Made by a program: the position numbers and the translations under genes. A stretch of 64,000 nt of DNA from Phaeobacter cretensis. GTDB lineage: Bacteria > Pseudomonadota > Alphaproteobacteria > Rhodobacterales > Rhodobacteraceae. The notes beneath the pieces were generated by a model, which saw only the letters and a program-made list of their open reading frames with translations, was not told where the DNA came from and made no database searches. Positions 8,262-21,935 of this stretch are shown here, piece by piece. The stretch covers positions 1,860,001 through 1,924,000 of the forward strand of contig NZ_JBKBEU010000001.1 of NCBI RefSeq assembly GCF_047372505.1, read 5' to 3'. Each line of letters opens with the position of its first letter. Position 1 is the stretch's first letter.

Positions 8262-8502
8262 CCTCACACAAAACCATTGTTTGTGAGAGCGCACAACGTA
8301 GCGATATTGAGGAAAGTTCGTTTAGATGATTGTCAGCGATCACAGCATTTTCGTGCGGTATGCGCGTTCATGCATAGGGCTTGTGGCGGTTTCCCCTTTC
8401 CATGGCTGGGTGCGTCCGGTCGGCACTTGGAGCCGTAGCGTTTCAGCCACGTCTCCAAACGTTTCCGCTTGCTTCCAGAGTGCTTCCACGGGTTTAGGAG
8501 TC

Positions 8503-8531
8503 AAAACGCCATCGGCGGTTTTTATGGCGTT
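8503..8531 (-). terminator. Candidate terminator of rRNA operon 2
   Basis: Inverted repeat AACGCCAT / ATGGCGTT (8505-8512 and 8524-8531) with an 11-nt loop, about 40 nt downstream of tRNA-fMet in the direction of transcription. On the minus strand the second arm runs into TTTT. The stem is short, so this is tentative. Confidence 0.4.
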
Positions 8532-8568
8532 ATTTCGTTGTTTTAAGGTGTTTTTGATTTTGTAAGAT

Positions 8569-8645
<77 letters not shown>

Positions 8646-8824
8646 ACACTTTTGTTGGGCGATCGCTTACGCTACTTGAGCCCTTTTGTTTGTCCTATCG
8701 CCGATTTTGGCGGTTTAGGACTATTGCAGTATTGCTTGTAGCACGACTGCGTGTCCCCTTCAGGGTGATATGGTCTGAAGGGTATTCGTTATTAATATCG
8801 TTTAAGAGTTATGGATTTTACTAG

Positions 8825-8940
8825 GTTTGGCGGTGACCTACTCTCCCACGCCTTAAGACGCAGTACCATCGGCGCAACAGTGCTTAACTTCCGGGTTCGG
8901 GATGGGACCGGGTGTTTCACTTGCGCTATGACCACCAAAC
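8825..8940 (-). rRNA. rrf: 5S ribosomal RNA
   Basis: Terminal helix sequences TTTGGCGG / CCACCAAAC are visible, with the internal block CCGGGTTCGGGATGGGACCG on the plus strand, typical of the 3' half of 5S. About 116 nt. It lies between 23S and tRNA-fMet on the same strand. Ends approximate by a few bases. Confidence 0.93.
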
Positions 8941-9067
8941 CGAGAAAAATCCATATATCGACGATGTTTCACAATTTTTGTGAGACGCTCGTCGAGATAC
9001 AACCAACATGAAGTCCAGTTTTGTTTTGCTTTTGGTTCATTGTGTCACTGACTGTTACTGGAACAGA

Positions 9068-11936
<2,869 letters not shown>

Positions 11937-12357
11937 TCTGGTCCAGAAAAAGACAGTGAACTGTCACGCCACAGAAGCTGGTAAGAAACTGTGGCCTTAT
12001 TCTGAACCAAAAGCATACTTTCCCGCTCACTTCCGAAGAAGTGAACAATGGCTCATAAACCTTGCGGAATATGAACCGGGTTAGTGTACTTGACTTGGAC
12101 AACACTGCGGTTTCAATCCGGCAGACCCTCGCGCGCCCGAGGAAAAGGGCGGAATGCAAAGGCTCGCATCAGACCAAATAAATGATCTTCAGCACCAAAC
12201 TGAGGTCGATCCCTCACACGGGTGACCAACAGTGTTGTTGATTGTATCTCTCTAAACGATGTCAATATGATCAACCTTCCCGAAGGAACATCGATCCGGT
12301 CCGATTGGACGGTTAAACATCTCAGGATGCTTAACGATCAAATCGTCTCTTGCAGAA
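11937..12357 (-). other. tRNA-Ile to 23S internal transcribed spacer
   Basis: About 420 nt without a gene. It will contain the 23S processing stem and antitermination signals. I see no additional tRNA. Confidence 0.8.
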
Positions 12358-12434
<77 letters not shown>

Positions 12435-12459
12435 ATTCTATGTGGGCCGTTCGCATGAG

Positions 12460-12535
12460 TGGTGGAGCCTAGGAGGATCGAACTCCTGACCTCCTGAATG
12501 CAAATCAGGCGCTCTCCCAGCTGAGCTAAGGCCCC
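12460..12535 (-). tRNA. tRNA-Ala (TGC), nearer to 16S
   Basis: The minus strand starts GGGGCCTTAGCTCAGCTGGG, has anticodon loop TTTGCAT (TGC) and ends GGCTCCACCA, 76 nt. It lies about 150 nt after the 16S 3' end and before tRNA-Ile. Confidence 0.96.
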
Positions 12536-12678
12536 TTGCTAGATCCTGCACCAAAGCAAGATCATGACAGTTCTGAAGAGATATGAGGACGGCCTGGTCC
12601 TGATGTTGATCAGTTTTGAATACTGATCTTATGCTAAGTGTATCACGAGACAGAGCAAGCTCTGATCTAGCTAGATAC

Positions 12679-14149
<1,471 letters not shown>

Positions 14150-14469
14150 GAAATGCCCTTGCAGGCATATCCTTGACGTTCGAACCTCTGCACATCTTTG
14201 ATGTCCTACCGCTGACGCCAACCAAGGACGGACCTCAGTCAGCACGGCTTCGAACCCGGCTAGGAACTCGAAACGAACATCAAAACTTTCTCTGTTTTTC
14301 GTGCTTGGTTTCAAAAGAAACCGAAGCCGTCCAAACAGTGAAGCTGACACTTTATTATCGCGCTACCACTTCGCTACTTGAGCGCAGGGCATCGCTAAAA
14401 GCGTTGATATGAAGAGGCTGATCCATCGAATGAACCAAACCGCCCACATATCTCTTCAGATATCATCAA

Positions 14470-14481
14470 TGTCAAAGAGCA
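14470..14481 (-). promoter_or_regulatory. boxA-like antitermination site of rRNA leader 2
   Basis: TGCTCTTTGACA on the minus strand, same as in leader 1, about 320 nt upstream of the 16S 5' end. Confidence 0.6.
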
Positions 14482-14643
14482 TACACCAAGAGACAATAAC
14501 CAACAGATGCGCCACTCTCATGGCACGCCCGCCAACAAAATCTCCATAATGTCACCGTCTTTCCGATGCGGCAGACCGTCTCTCCGGCCAGTCCGGCTAC
14601 CGTAGCAGCCAACCCAGCAGCGTCCCCGCCGCCGGTGAAGGGG

Positions 14644-14672
14644 GTTCTAAGCCCACTCAACAAAACCCGCAA
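14644..14672 (-). promoter_or_regulatory. Candidate rRNA operon 2 promoter
   Basis: TTGCGG (14667-14672), 17 nt, TAGAAC (14644-14649) on the minus strand, identical to the arrangement in copy 1, with a G-poor AT-rich tract upstream and a C-rich discriminator downstream. Confidence 0.45.
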
Positions 14673-14925
14673 CACCAAAATCAACAAAATTACCCATTTC
14701 AATAAACAAATCCAAAATATGCAACAAAATCAACAAACTAGACAAAAAGAAAGACAGCAAAAAAACCGGACAAGCAAAAAAACCCAACCAGATACATGCA
14801 AAAATCAATCCCAAGCCAACTTACACACAGACTCACACAACATATCCACAGACAAACACTCCTAAAACAAAACGAGTCACTCAAAAATCAAACCAAACAT
14901 AAAATGAAAGACCCAGAGAGGCGCG

Positions 14926-14962
14926 ATATATGGAGCGTCGTAAATGGCTACCCTCCATATAT
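14926..14962. repeat. Perfect 10-bp inverted repeat
   Basis: ATATATGGAG (14926-14935) and CTCCATATAT (14953-14962) can form a stem with a 17-nt loop, directly at the end of the long repeat. Role unknown. It could be an operator or part of a transcription barrier upstream of the rRNA promoter. Confidence 0.7.
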
Positions 14963-14966
14963 GTGT

Positions 14967-14998
14967 AAACGCCGCGCCCCAGACAGGACGCGGCGTTT
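14967..14998. terminator. Hairpin, likely terminator of the LysM operon
   Basis: AAACGCCGCG / CGCGGCGTTT with a 12-nt loop: a strong GC-rich stem flanked by AAA and TTT, so it may act in both directions. It lies 85-116 nt downstream of the last gene of the minus-strand LysM operon and upstream of rRNA operon 2. Confidence 0.6.
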
Positions 14999-15082
14999 GA
15001 CCTTACATAAAGCGTATCCATTTTAGGTGGGCGCTATGCGTAAGCCAACAAGCCTGCGCCTGGCGGCTTCGTACTCAGACTA

Positions 15083-16105
15083 TTACAATTGCGCCCAGAA
15101 CAGCTCCAAGTGTCGCGCAACGATCTCTTGAAAGCGTCCGTCTGCCTTTAGCGCCTCCAACCCCGCATTGATCCGGTACAGATGAGCCGTGCCGCGCCAG
15201 TGCCGTTTTGAGATGACGACATGCAGCCCCTCTTCGGACAGAGGTCGCTCAAGCGGGATCACCTGATCCCGCAACCCTTCGGCGATCAACGTGTTAGCAC
15301 CAAGGAACAGGTTCAGAGAAACGGCGTCGACTTCTCGGGCCATCAGCTTACGAAAACAGGCTCCCGGGTCTGCGGCCTGTACAAGGGTGACCTTGCCTTC
15401 GCTCAGCCACTTGCGATCTCCGCGATCCAGATCGTGGGTGTAATACCCTTCTGGCCGACACAGAGTTTTCCCCAGCATATCGGCATCACTATTAAAGTCG
15501 AAGGGCGCATCAGCCCGAACAAAGACCATGATCGGGATGGTCATCAGCGGCTCTGAGAAATGAAAGTTTACACAGCGCTCGTCGCCAGGGGTCGTGGCAC
15601 AATCAGGCTTCAGCCAGGGAAACCCCATATCGAACTGCTTCTCATCCAGCATCGGGAATAAATGCTTAGACCAGTCCTGCTCCCATGTAATGGAATAAGA
15701 GACAGGAGCGGGCGTCAGTTCCAACGCGGCATTGACCAGCTCGGTGACCATCCCCTGACCTGGCAGCGCCTGATCGGTAAAGGGTGTAAATCCGCCGCCC
15801 GTCAGCAGCTTCATTTCCGCGTCATCCTTGCGCAGCGGCGTCGCATCCGGTGCGGAGGATTCCTGAGTGCACGGGATATGCAGAGTCTTACCCGGGATGA
15901 CGCTGGGACCTTCCAGCATGTGCTGATTGCTATAGTAGATCAGTGTCCAGCGGCTGCGATCATTATAGTGGGTCTCCGCAATCGAAAAGAGCGTGTCACC
16001 AGGTTGCACCCGGTAGTCGACGTTGCAGATGGCCTGGGCGGCATGTGGTGTTAGCCCGACAGCCAGCATCAACATGATTGCCAGTGTTGCGAAACGTTTC
16101 AGCAT
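15083..16105 (-). CDS. Secreted LysM + family-3 solute-binding domain protein (paralog B)
   Basis: A 340-residue protein with a signal peptide (MLKRFATLAIMLMLAVGLTP up to AAQA). A LysM domain follows (DYRVQPGDTLFSIAETHYND, about residues 32-75). From about residue 95 there is a bilobal periplasmic solute-binding domain of the SBP_bac_3 type (LLTGGGFTPFTDQALPGQGM, LGKTLCRPEGYY). LysM suggests peptidoglycan attachment. The ligand is unknown. No permease lies nearby, so it may be a sensor or scaffold and not an importer subunit. The start is chosen by TAAGGAG seven to eight bases upstream and by the signal peptide. It follows its paralog by 10 bases and is the last gene of the operon. Four cysteines occur in conserved places in both paralogs (KPDCATTPGDERCVNF). 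Confidence 0.75.
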   Translation of the reverse strand: MLKRFATLAIMLMLAVGLTPHAAQAICNVDYRVQPGDTLFSIAETHYNDRSRWTLIYYSNQHMLEGPSVIPGKTLHIPCTQESSAPDATPLRKDDAEMKLLTGGGFTPFTDQALPGQGMVTELVNAALELTPAPVSYSITWEQDWSKHLFPMLDEKQFDMGFPWLKPDCATTPGDERCVNFHFSEPLMTIPIMVFVRADAPFDFNSDADMLGKTLCRPEGYYTHDLDRGDRKWLSEGKVTLVQAADPGACFRKLMAREVDAVSLNLFLGANTLIAEGLRDQVIPLERPLSEEGLHVVISKRHWRGTAHLYRINAGLEALKADGRFQEIVARHLELFWAQL

Positions 16106-16115
16106 GGTGCGCTCC

Positions 16116-17195
16116 TTAGAAGCCAGCCCAGATCCTGGCCATATGATCCTCGATGACTGCCTGATACTGACCATTGTCGCGGATATTGCGCAGACCGGTG
16201 TTGATCATCGTGAGCATATCGCCGGCCTGTGGATGGGTCTTGTGAACCACAACATGGATACCAAGAACCGATAACGGCAATGGCAGAACATCGAACTGGT
16301 CAAGCAGATCGTTTTCTTTCATCACACTACGGCCAGTGAACTCATTGATGGCCACTGCGTCAGCTTCGCCGTTGGCAACCATTTCAAAGCAATCGACCAC
16401 TTTGTGCGGCTGCTTCAGGGTGATCTTCTTTTCTTCCAGCCAGCGACGACCATAGCCGTCGAAATCAAACGTAAGGTAGCCCGCCGGGCGGCACAGCGTT
16501 TTGCCTTCGATATCGGCATCGGTTTCAAAGGTGAAAGGACGTGATTTATCGACAAAGAGCAGCATCAGCGTTTCGAACATCGGATCAGAGAATAAGAAGT
16601 TCACACAACGGTAGCTGTCCGGCATGGTTTCACAATCCGGGCGATACCAAGGAAAACCCAGATCCAGCAACGCATTCGACAGGAGCGGATCAAAATGTGA
16701 GGCCCAATCGTCAACCCAGTGGATGGCAAAGCCCTGCGCTGGTGCAGCCTCGGTCATTGCAGCGTTCACCACTTCGGTGATCAACCCACCGTTATGGGCT
16801 GTCTTTGACGTAAAGGGGGCATAGTCATCACCGGTCAGCAGGTTGATCTTGCTGCGCACCGCCGCAGTGCCGGGCTGGACCTTGACCGGAGCGGCTGCGA
16901 CCGGTTGAACATCAGCCACAGCTTTGCCCCCTGGCAACCCGGTGGGCAGACCATTGAGACAGGCCATCGTGAGCTCCATCCCAACGCGGATAGCATCAGG
17001 ACGCGGACCGATTGAATCGATATTGCGGCTGTGAATAGCGCTCCACATACCGACATCCTTGTAGAGACGGTCTGCAATCAGCGACAGACTATCACCCGGA
17101 CGCACCTTATATGTGCCTCCACATGTCTCTGCCGCCACAGGTGCAGCCAATAGGCCGACAACGCAACATGCTGCCGCGATCAGGTGTTTTCTCAT
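16116..17195 (-). CDS. Secreted LysM + family-3 solute-binding domain protein (paralog A)
   Basis: A 359-residue protein with the same architecture as the downstream gene. It has a signal peptide (MRKHLIAAACCVVGLLAAPV, cleaved after VAA), a LysM domain (YKVRPGDSLSLIADRLYKDV) and a short linker. The solute-binding region then starts with LLTGDDYAPFTSKTAHNGGL and contains LDLGFPWYRPDCETMP and GKTLCRPAGYLTFDFDGYGR. AAGAGG before the ATG supports the start. The two paralogs arose by tandem duplication but have diverged strongly outside the core motifs. It is the middle gene of a three-gene minus-strand group. Confidence 0.75.
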   Translation of the reverse strand: MRKHLIAAACCVVGLLAAPVAAETCGGTYKVRPGDSLSLIADRLYKDVGMWSAIHSRNIDSIGPRPDAIRVGMELTMACLNGLPTGLPGGKAVADVQPVAAAPVKVQPGTAAVRSKINLLTGDDYAPFTSKTAHNGGLITEVVNAAMTEAAPAQGFAIHWVDDWASHFDPLLSNALLDLGFPWYRPDCETMPDSYRCVNFLFSDPMFETLMLLFVDKSRPFTFETDADIEGKTLCRPAGYLTFDFDGYGRRWLEEKKITLKQPHKVVDCFEMVANGEADAVAINEFTGRSVMKENDLLDQFDVLPLPLSVLGIHVVVHKTHPQAGDMLTMINTGLRNIRDNGQYQAVIEDHMARIWAGF

Positions 17196-17367
17196 CTTAT
17201 CCCTCTTGGGTTTGACTCGGGCGTTCCGCGCCAGAACTCGGCGCCGCCTCTTGCGTTTTATGGTATGAAAAGATCGCTTGCCGCCGAGTCGCCCGTTCTC
17301 AGCCCCGTTGGGTCGGCCGTTGGAACGCTCTCGATGATGACTGCGATCAATGTAGCAAGCCGAGGTA

Positions 17368-18195
17368 TTATTGACCGACAAACAGGGCCAGAATGGTTGC
17401 CGTATCGACCCGCCCGTCTGCACCTATCAATGCGGCAGGTACCGTAATGGCCTGGCTCTGATATGCATCGTTCACCATCTGGTCGATATACGCGGGTGAT
17501 TGCCCCTGCCCCGCTGCACGTAACACCAGGCTATATAATGCGGTATGCGCCTGCGAAGCGGTGGCACCCGTGGCAGCAGCAGTTTGCACCGCGGGTTTGG
17601 CCTCTTCGCTCCCTCGCCGCAACGCCGCCAATGTGCCCGCAGTCATCTGCGCGACCAGAGCATCCTCCGCACTGAGCGGCGCCGCAGTTTCAACAGCAGC
17701 TGTCAGCAACTCTTCTGCCGCTGCGCGTTCATTTGGGGTGGCGCTCGGGTCCAATCCGGCCAGAGCCTGCGGGGTCAGCAATTGCGCGACTCGCGGCTTG
17801 TCTGCGTTTACTTCCGCAGTTTGATCGGGCCCGAACTGAAGCACTGCGAGAACGATCGCGAGAGATGCCAATACAGCTGCCGCCGCACCAAGTTTTGCTA
17901 TGGGTGAAACACGAGCAAAGATCCCGCTTAAGCCCGGCATGGGCGCACCCTTCGTATTTTGGTTTGCGTTGGTTGAACTGTCGTTTTGCAGCGACGATTT
18001 TAGCGCAGCACTTCCATCGGTGTCACCTGACACGGCAGCAATGTTCAAATTTGCTTTCGCGGCTCCCGCCTGAGGCGAGTGAAGCACGCTGTTCCCTGAT
18101 GAAACAACACCATCGATTTTCACTGATCGGACTGTGCGATCATCGATTTTAGAAAGCCTATCACTTGTTACACTGTCTTTCTTCACGCTCAACAT
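17368..18195 (-). CDS. Single-pass membrane protein, alanine-rich, unknown function
   Basis: 275 residues with a polar N-terminal region of about 95 residues, one membrane helix (IAKLGAAAAVLASLAIVLAV, about residues 98-118), and an Ala-rich periplasmic or cytosolic helical domain (ALAGLDPSATPNERAAAEEL onward) ending VDTATILALFVGQ. No family recognised. The gap to paralog A of the LysM proteins is 172 bp on the same strand, so they may be co-transcribed or the pair may have its own promoter. A role in cell-envelope organisation with the LysM proteins is only inference. Confidence 0.6.
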   Translation of the reverse strand: MLSVKKDSVTSDRLSKIDDRTVRSVKIDGVVSSGNSVLHSPQAGAAKANLNIAAVSGDTDGSAALKSSLQNDSSTNANQNTKGAPMPGLSGIFARVSPIAKLGAAAAVLASLAIVLAVLQFGPDQTAEVNADKPRVAQLLTPQALAGLDPSATPNERAAAEELLTAAVETAAPLSAEDALVAQMTAGTLAALRRGSEEAKPAVQTAAATGATASQAHTALYSLVLRAAGQGQSPAYIDQMVNDAYQSQAITVPAALIGADGRVDTATILALFVGQ

Positions 18196-18604
18196 CGGCT
18201 CAAACTACCCCCGGATGGCCCGAATTTCGCGGTCCAACCGCGTTTTGTTAACTGATTCTTAACCTTCGTGCGATTCTGCGTCAACATTCTGTGTCAGAAT
18301 GATGAGCCCCTACTGGATTTGCGACGAATATGCCCATGGTGGCGAACAAATGAACCTATGCCGCAGTACGCAGGCTTCAGTGAAAATCGTTCGAATACCG
18401 CTCTATTTGCAGTGCCCGTGACAGCTCACAACCATTTTTTGTCGCAAAAATACAACTGATGGGTGAAGTAAAATGCGGCCATGTCTATAGACCGATAGAG
18501 GCATCGCCCAAAGATTGGGCCCGCAACGACCTCCCCGCTATGCGCTAACGCTTCAGCCCGATCTATGTCGCGCCACCATCGTGCCATTAAGTTTCTGCTT
18601 GCAA
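18196..18604. other. Intergenic region between divergent LysM and metal-uptake operons
   Basis: About 400 bp without a convincing gene. It must contain the promoter of the membrane-protein/LysM group on the minus side. I see no RNA gene or long repeat. Confidence 0.5.
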
Positions 18605-18621
18605 ATGTTATAACGTATCAT
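18604..18621. promoter_or_regulatory. Zur-box-like operator upstream of the ABC importer
   Basis: AATGTTATAACGTATCAT includes the perfect 8-bp palindrome GTTATAAC. It shares AATGTTATAA with the site before the first CobW gene. AT-rich palindromes of this kind are known Zur operators in alphaproteobacteria. It lies about 115 bp upstream of the importer start. The downstream gene content (COG0523, DUF1826) supports zinc control. Binding is not demonstrated. Confidence 0.55.
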
Positions 18622-18736
18622 CAAAAGATCTTGAACAACTGATCTTCCGCAACAGGAAGCCAGCTTGCCCTTCTAATGAATCGTCCCTTGCAATGACATG
18701 TTCTTGCAGAGCCCAATTAGCTGTCTGGAGATGAAA

Positions 18737-20230
18737 ATGACCCGCCCGTTCGCCCTTGCTACACTCATGGCATGCACAGCCATCCCCGCCTTTGCAAATG
18801 ATGGCGTGCTCGACGTGGTTTCACCGTTCGAAATAGCCAGCCCCGATCCTGTTATCTCCGGGCATATATACCAGCGAATGGATGTTACGGAGACGTTGGT
18901 CGACGCCGACAGCAATGGAAAATTATTGCCAGGCTTGGCCACCGAGTGGTCCGCTTCCGAGAACGGATTGGTCTGGACGCTGACGCTGCGCGAAGGCGTA
19001 ACGTTTCATGATGGCGCAGCCCTGGACGGAGCGGCGGTTGCCAAATCACTGGGCCGCTCGCGTGACAATGGTGGGCTGCTGAGCAAGGCTCCGATCTCCG
19101 AGATCCGCCCCTCAGGTGATCTCTCGGTTGAGATCGAAATGACTGAACCTTTTGCGATGTTGCCCGCGATGCTCGCCGAATATCGCTCTGCCATCATCGC
19201 GCCGTCAACCATAGCAGAAGACGGCGCCGTAACGGGTTTGATCGGCACCGGTCCATATCGCGTGAAGGACCTTTCGCCACCCAGCAAAATGATCGTTGAG
19301 GGGTTTGACAACTATTGGGGTGCGTCCGCTGCGATACCAAACGCTGTCTATCATGGTGTTAGCCGATCTGAGACCCGCGCGCTGATGGCTGAAAGTGGTG
19401 ATGCGGATATTACACTCTATTTCGATCCGGCCTCTGCCACACGACTGTCCACTGCGGAGGGTGTAGAGCTGATTTCCGCCGCAATCCCGCGCGTGCTGAT
19501 GCTTAAAATCAATGGCGAGACCTATGACGCACCAACCCGCCGAGCCCTGAGCCTTGCAATTGATCGCGCCGGTATTGCCAAGGCGATTCTGCGTTTCCCC
19601 GAAGGCGCGACCCAGATGTTTCCTCCCGGCATGAGCGATTGGCACGACGCAAGCCTTACTCCATTGGCATACGATCCGGGGGCTGCCAAAACAGCCTTGG
19701 CCGAGGCAGGTTGGGCGCCCGGCACCGATGGCGTGTTGCAAAAGGACGGTCAGCGGATGGACATCGAATTATTGACCTTCCCCGACCGGCCGGAACTGCC
19801 TTTGGTAGCAGCAGTACTGGAACAGCAATTCGCGGCAATCGGAGCCGATGCGGTGATCAACTCCACAAGCTTCTCGGAAATCCCAGCCAAGCATAGTGAT
19901 GGCACGCTGTCGACGGCATTGTTCGCACGTAACTTTGCTCTGGTTCCTGATCCCGTCGGCACGCTGCTGCAGGATTACGCGCCAGGCGGCGACTGGGGCG
20001 CGATGGGCTGGCACAACGACGCCTTTACCGCCGGGGTGAAGGCATTGGCAGCAGGCACTGCGCCAGAAGGCACGCGAGCAGAGTTGATATCCACACTGCA
20101 TGCCGAACTGCCGGTTCTGCCGATCGCTTGGTATCAGCTGACCATGGCTGTCTCAGATGCGGTAACCGGCGTTACGGTTGATCCGTTTGAACGGACGTTG
20201 GGATTGTCTTCAGTCAAATGGGCTGAGTGA
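18737..20230 (+). CDS. ABC importer substrate-binding protein, nickel/peptide/opine family (SBP_bac_5)
   Basis: A 497-residue periplasmic protein. The signal peptide is MTRPFALATLMACTAIPAFA. The mature part shows the family hallmarks: LLPGLATEWSASENGLVWTL, LREGVTFHDGAALDG, a GTGPYRV block near residue 170, and RRALSLAIDRAGIAKAI in the second lobe. The start at 18737 is preferred because TGGAG lies six bases upstream; an ATG at 18731 is equally in frame. It is first in a tightly overlapped four-gene importer operon. Family members bind peptides, nickel or metal-metallophore complexes (NikA, CntA). The neighbouring CobW and DUF1826 genes and the Zur-like site make a zinc or zinc-chelate ligand the best guess. 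Confidence 0.85.
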   Translation: MTRPFALATLMACTAIPAFANDGVLDVVSPFEIASPDPVISGHIYQRMDVTETLVDADSNGKLLPGLATEWSASENGLVWTLTLREGVTFHDGAALDGAAVAKSLGRSRDNGGLLSKAPISEIRPSGDLSVEIEMTEPFAMLPAMLAEYRSAIIAPSTIAEDGAVTGLIGTGPYRVKDLSPPSKMIVEGFDNYWGASAAIPNAVYHGVSRSETRALMAESGDADITLYFDPASATRLSTAEGVELISAAIPRVLMLKINGETYDAPTRRALSLAIDRAGIAKAILRFPEGATQMFPPGMSDWHDASLTPLAYDPGAAKTALAEAGWAPGTDGVLQKDGQRMDIELLTFPDRPELPLVAAVLEQQFAAIGADAVINSTSFSEIPAKHSDGTLSTALFARNFALVPDPVGTLLQDYAPGGDWGAMGWHNDAFTAGVKALAAGTAPEGTRAELISTLHAELPVLPIAWYQLTMAVSDAVTGVTVDPFERTLGLSSVKWAE

Positions 20231-21162
20231 TGATCAAAGCACTGGGTTGGCGTCTGGCGCAGGCGGGGGTGGTCGCCATCCTCGTCGGCATTCTTAGCTT
20301 TCTTATGATGCGCGCACTGCCGGGAGATATGATCTTTCGCATCGCGGCAGCACGGTTTGGATATGACAATGTGACCGCCGAGAACGCCGAGCTGGTGCGG
20401 GCCCAAATTGGTGATCCATCCGGAGTGGGCGCATTCTTTGGCTGGATCGGCGGGTTGCTTCGCGGTGATCTGGGCACATCCTTGGTGACCGGAGAGGCTG
20501 TTTCTGCCGAGATTGCGCATCAATTCGGGGCCACCGCGCAGCTAGCGGGCGTAGCGATTGTGCTGTCATTGCTGATTGGTCCGCCACTTGGCCTGTGGGC
20601 AGGACTGCATCCGGGCGGCTGGTTTGACCGGGCGACCGTCTTGTTGGCCTCGGTATTCAAGGCCACGCCGCAGTTCTTGCTAGGATTGGTGCTAATCGTT
20701 GTAGCGTCCATTGGCTTGGGATTGTTACCAGCCGCGGGCCACGGCGAGTTACAACATCTAATTTTGCCAGGGCTTACTCTTGCACTGGGATTGGCAGCCA
20801 ATACCACCCGCATCACACGCGAGGCTGTCGTCCACGCACGCACATCTGAGTGGTGGCGGTTTGCCCGTTGGAAAGGCTTATCAGAGCGCCAGGTTGTTCT
20901 TCGCCACGGGTTACGCCATGTCGCCGTCCCGGTCCTGACCCTGATTGCGGCTCAGTTTGTGGCCCTTATGGAGGGCGTCGTCGTGGTCGAAACCATCTTT
21001 GGCTGGCCCGGCATCGGGCATGCCCTTGTCCATGCTGTGTTCCATCGAGATGTACCAATGGTGCAAGGCGCGGCGCTAGTCATGGGGCTGGCATTTGTGC
21101 TGGTAAATGCGCTTGCCGACATCGGTGCGCGCCTGCTTGACCCAAGGGAGACCATGCGATGA
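20230..21162 (+). CDS. ABC importer permease, NikB/DppB type
   Basis: A 310-residue inner-membrane protein. It begins with a helix (VAILVGILSFLMMRALPGDM) and has about six membrane segments. The cytoplasmic coupling loop shows EAVVHARTSEWWRFARWKGL followed by the HGLRHVAVPVL helix typical of binding-protein-dependent permeases, and a late EGVVVVETIFGWPGIGHALV segment typical of NikB/DppB. The ATG overlaps the TGA of the binding-protein gene (TGATG). A GTG one codon earlier is possible. Pairs with the next permease. Confidence 0.9.
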   Translation: MIKALGWRLAQAGVVAILVGILSFLMMRALPGDMIFRIAAARFGYDNVTAENAELVRAQIGDPSGVGAFFGWIGGLLRGDLGTSLVTGEAVSAEIAHQFGATAQLAGVAIVLSLLIGPPLGLWAGLHPGGWFDRATVLLASVFKATPQFLLGLVLIVVASIGLGLLPAAGHGELQHLILPGLTLALGLAANTTRITREAVVHARTSEWWRFARWKGLSERQVVLRHGLRHVAVPVLTLIAAQFVALMEGVVVVETIFGWPGIGHALVHAVFHRDVPMVQGAALVMGLAFVLVNALADIGARLLDPRETMR

Positions 21163-21935
21163 GCGCCCGCTTCATAGGTTTGGCGATCCTAACCGTTGTG
21201 CTTGTTTTTGCATTTGGGTTGCCATGGGTGAGTACCGCCGACCCGGTGGCGCAAAGCCTGATACTTGCATTGGAGCCTCCTTCGGCAGAAGCACTGTTCG
21301 GCTATGACCACCTTGGCCGGTCAATGTCTGCGCGGCTCGCTGCCGCACTGCGCCTCTCGCTGATGATCGCGGCGATTACTCTCATCACGACCGCCTTTAT
21401 AGGCGTGGCGCTTGGGGCGCTGGCAAGTTGGCGTGGCGGATGGCTGGACCGGGCATTGGTGCTATTTGCCGATAGCGTTGTGGCACTACCAGCCTTGCTG
21501 ATCGTCCTGATTGCCGGGTTAATCCTCCCAACGCAGCCTATGGCATTTTGGGCAGGTTTATCAGCTACTCTCTGGGTCGAGATATTCAGACTGACACGTG
21601 CCACGATCCGCGCCCAGATTGCCGCGCCCTCGGTCGAGGCCGCGCGGCTACTGGGCTTTGGACCACTCTATATCTTTCGCACCCACCTGTGGCCTGAACT
21701 TGCCCCCGTGCTGCGCGCCACCTTCGCATTGACCTTTGCCGCAGTGGTGATGGGCATTGCCGCGCTTGGCTTTGTTTCTGTTGGGGTACGGGCACCGACC
21801 CCAGAACTGGGCCTAATGATGGTCGAACTGCTGCCTTATTGGCGCGAAGCACCTTGGGCGCTGCTGCAACCCGTCCTCACCACCATGGCAACGTTACTTG
21901 CCCTGACCCTGATCGCCGGAGGTACCACTGAATGA
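21159..21935 (+). CDS. ABC importer permease, NikC/DppC type
   Basis: A 258-residue membrane protein. It has an N-terminal helix (LAILTVVLVFAFGLPWVSTA), the LFGYDHLGRSMSARL motif characteristic of DppC/NikC permeases, and the coupling loop EAARLLGFGPLYIFRTHLWP. It overlaps the preceding permease by four bases (ATGA) and the ATPase gene by four bases, showing translational coupling. Forms a heterodimeric channel with the NikB-type permease. Confidence 0.9.
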   Translation: MSARFIGLAILTVVLVFAFGLPWVSTADPVAQSLILALEPPSAEALFGYDHLGRSMSARLAAALRLSLMIAAITLITTAFIGVALGALASWRGGWLDRALVLFADSVVALPALLIVLIAGLILPTQPMAFWAGLSATLWVEIFRLTRATIRAQIAAPSVEAARLLGFGPLYIFRTHLWPELAPVLRATFALTFAAVVMGIAALGFVSVGVRAPTPELGLMMVELLPYWREAPWALLQPVLTTMATLLALTLIAGGTTE

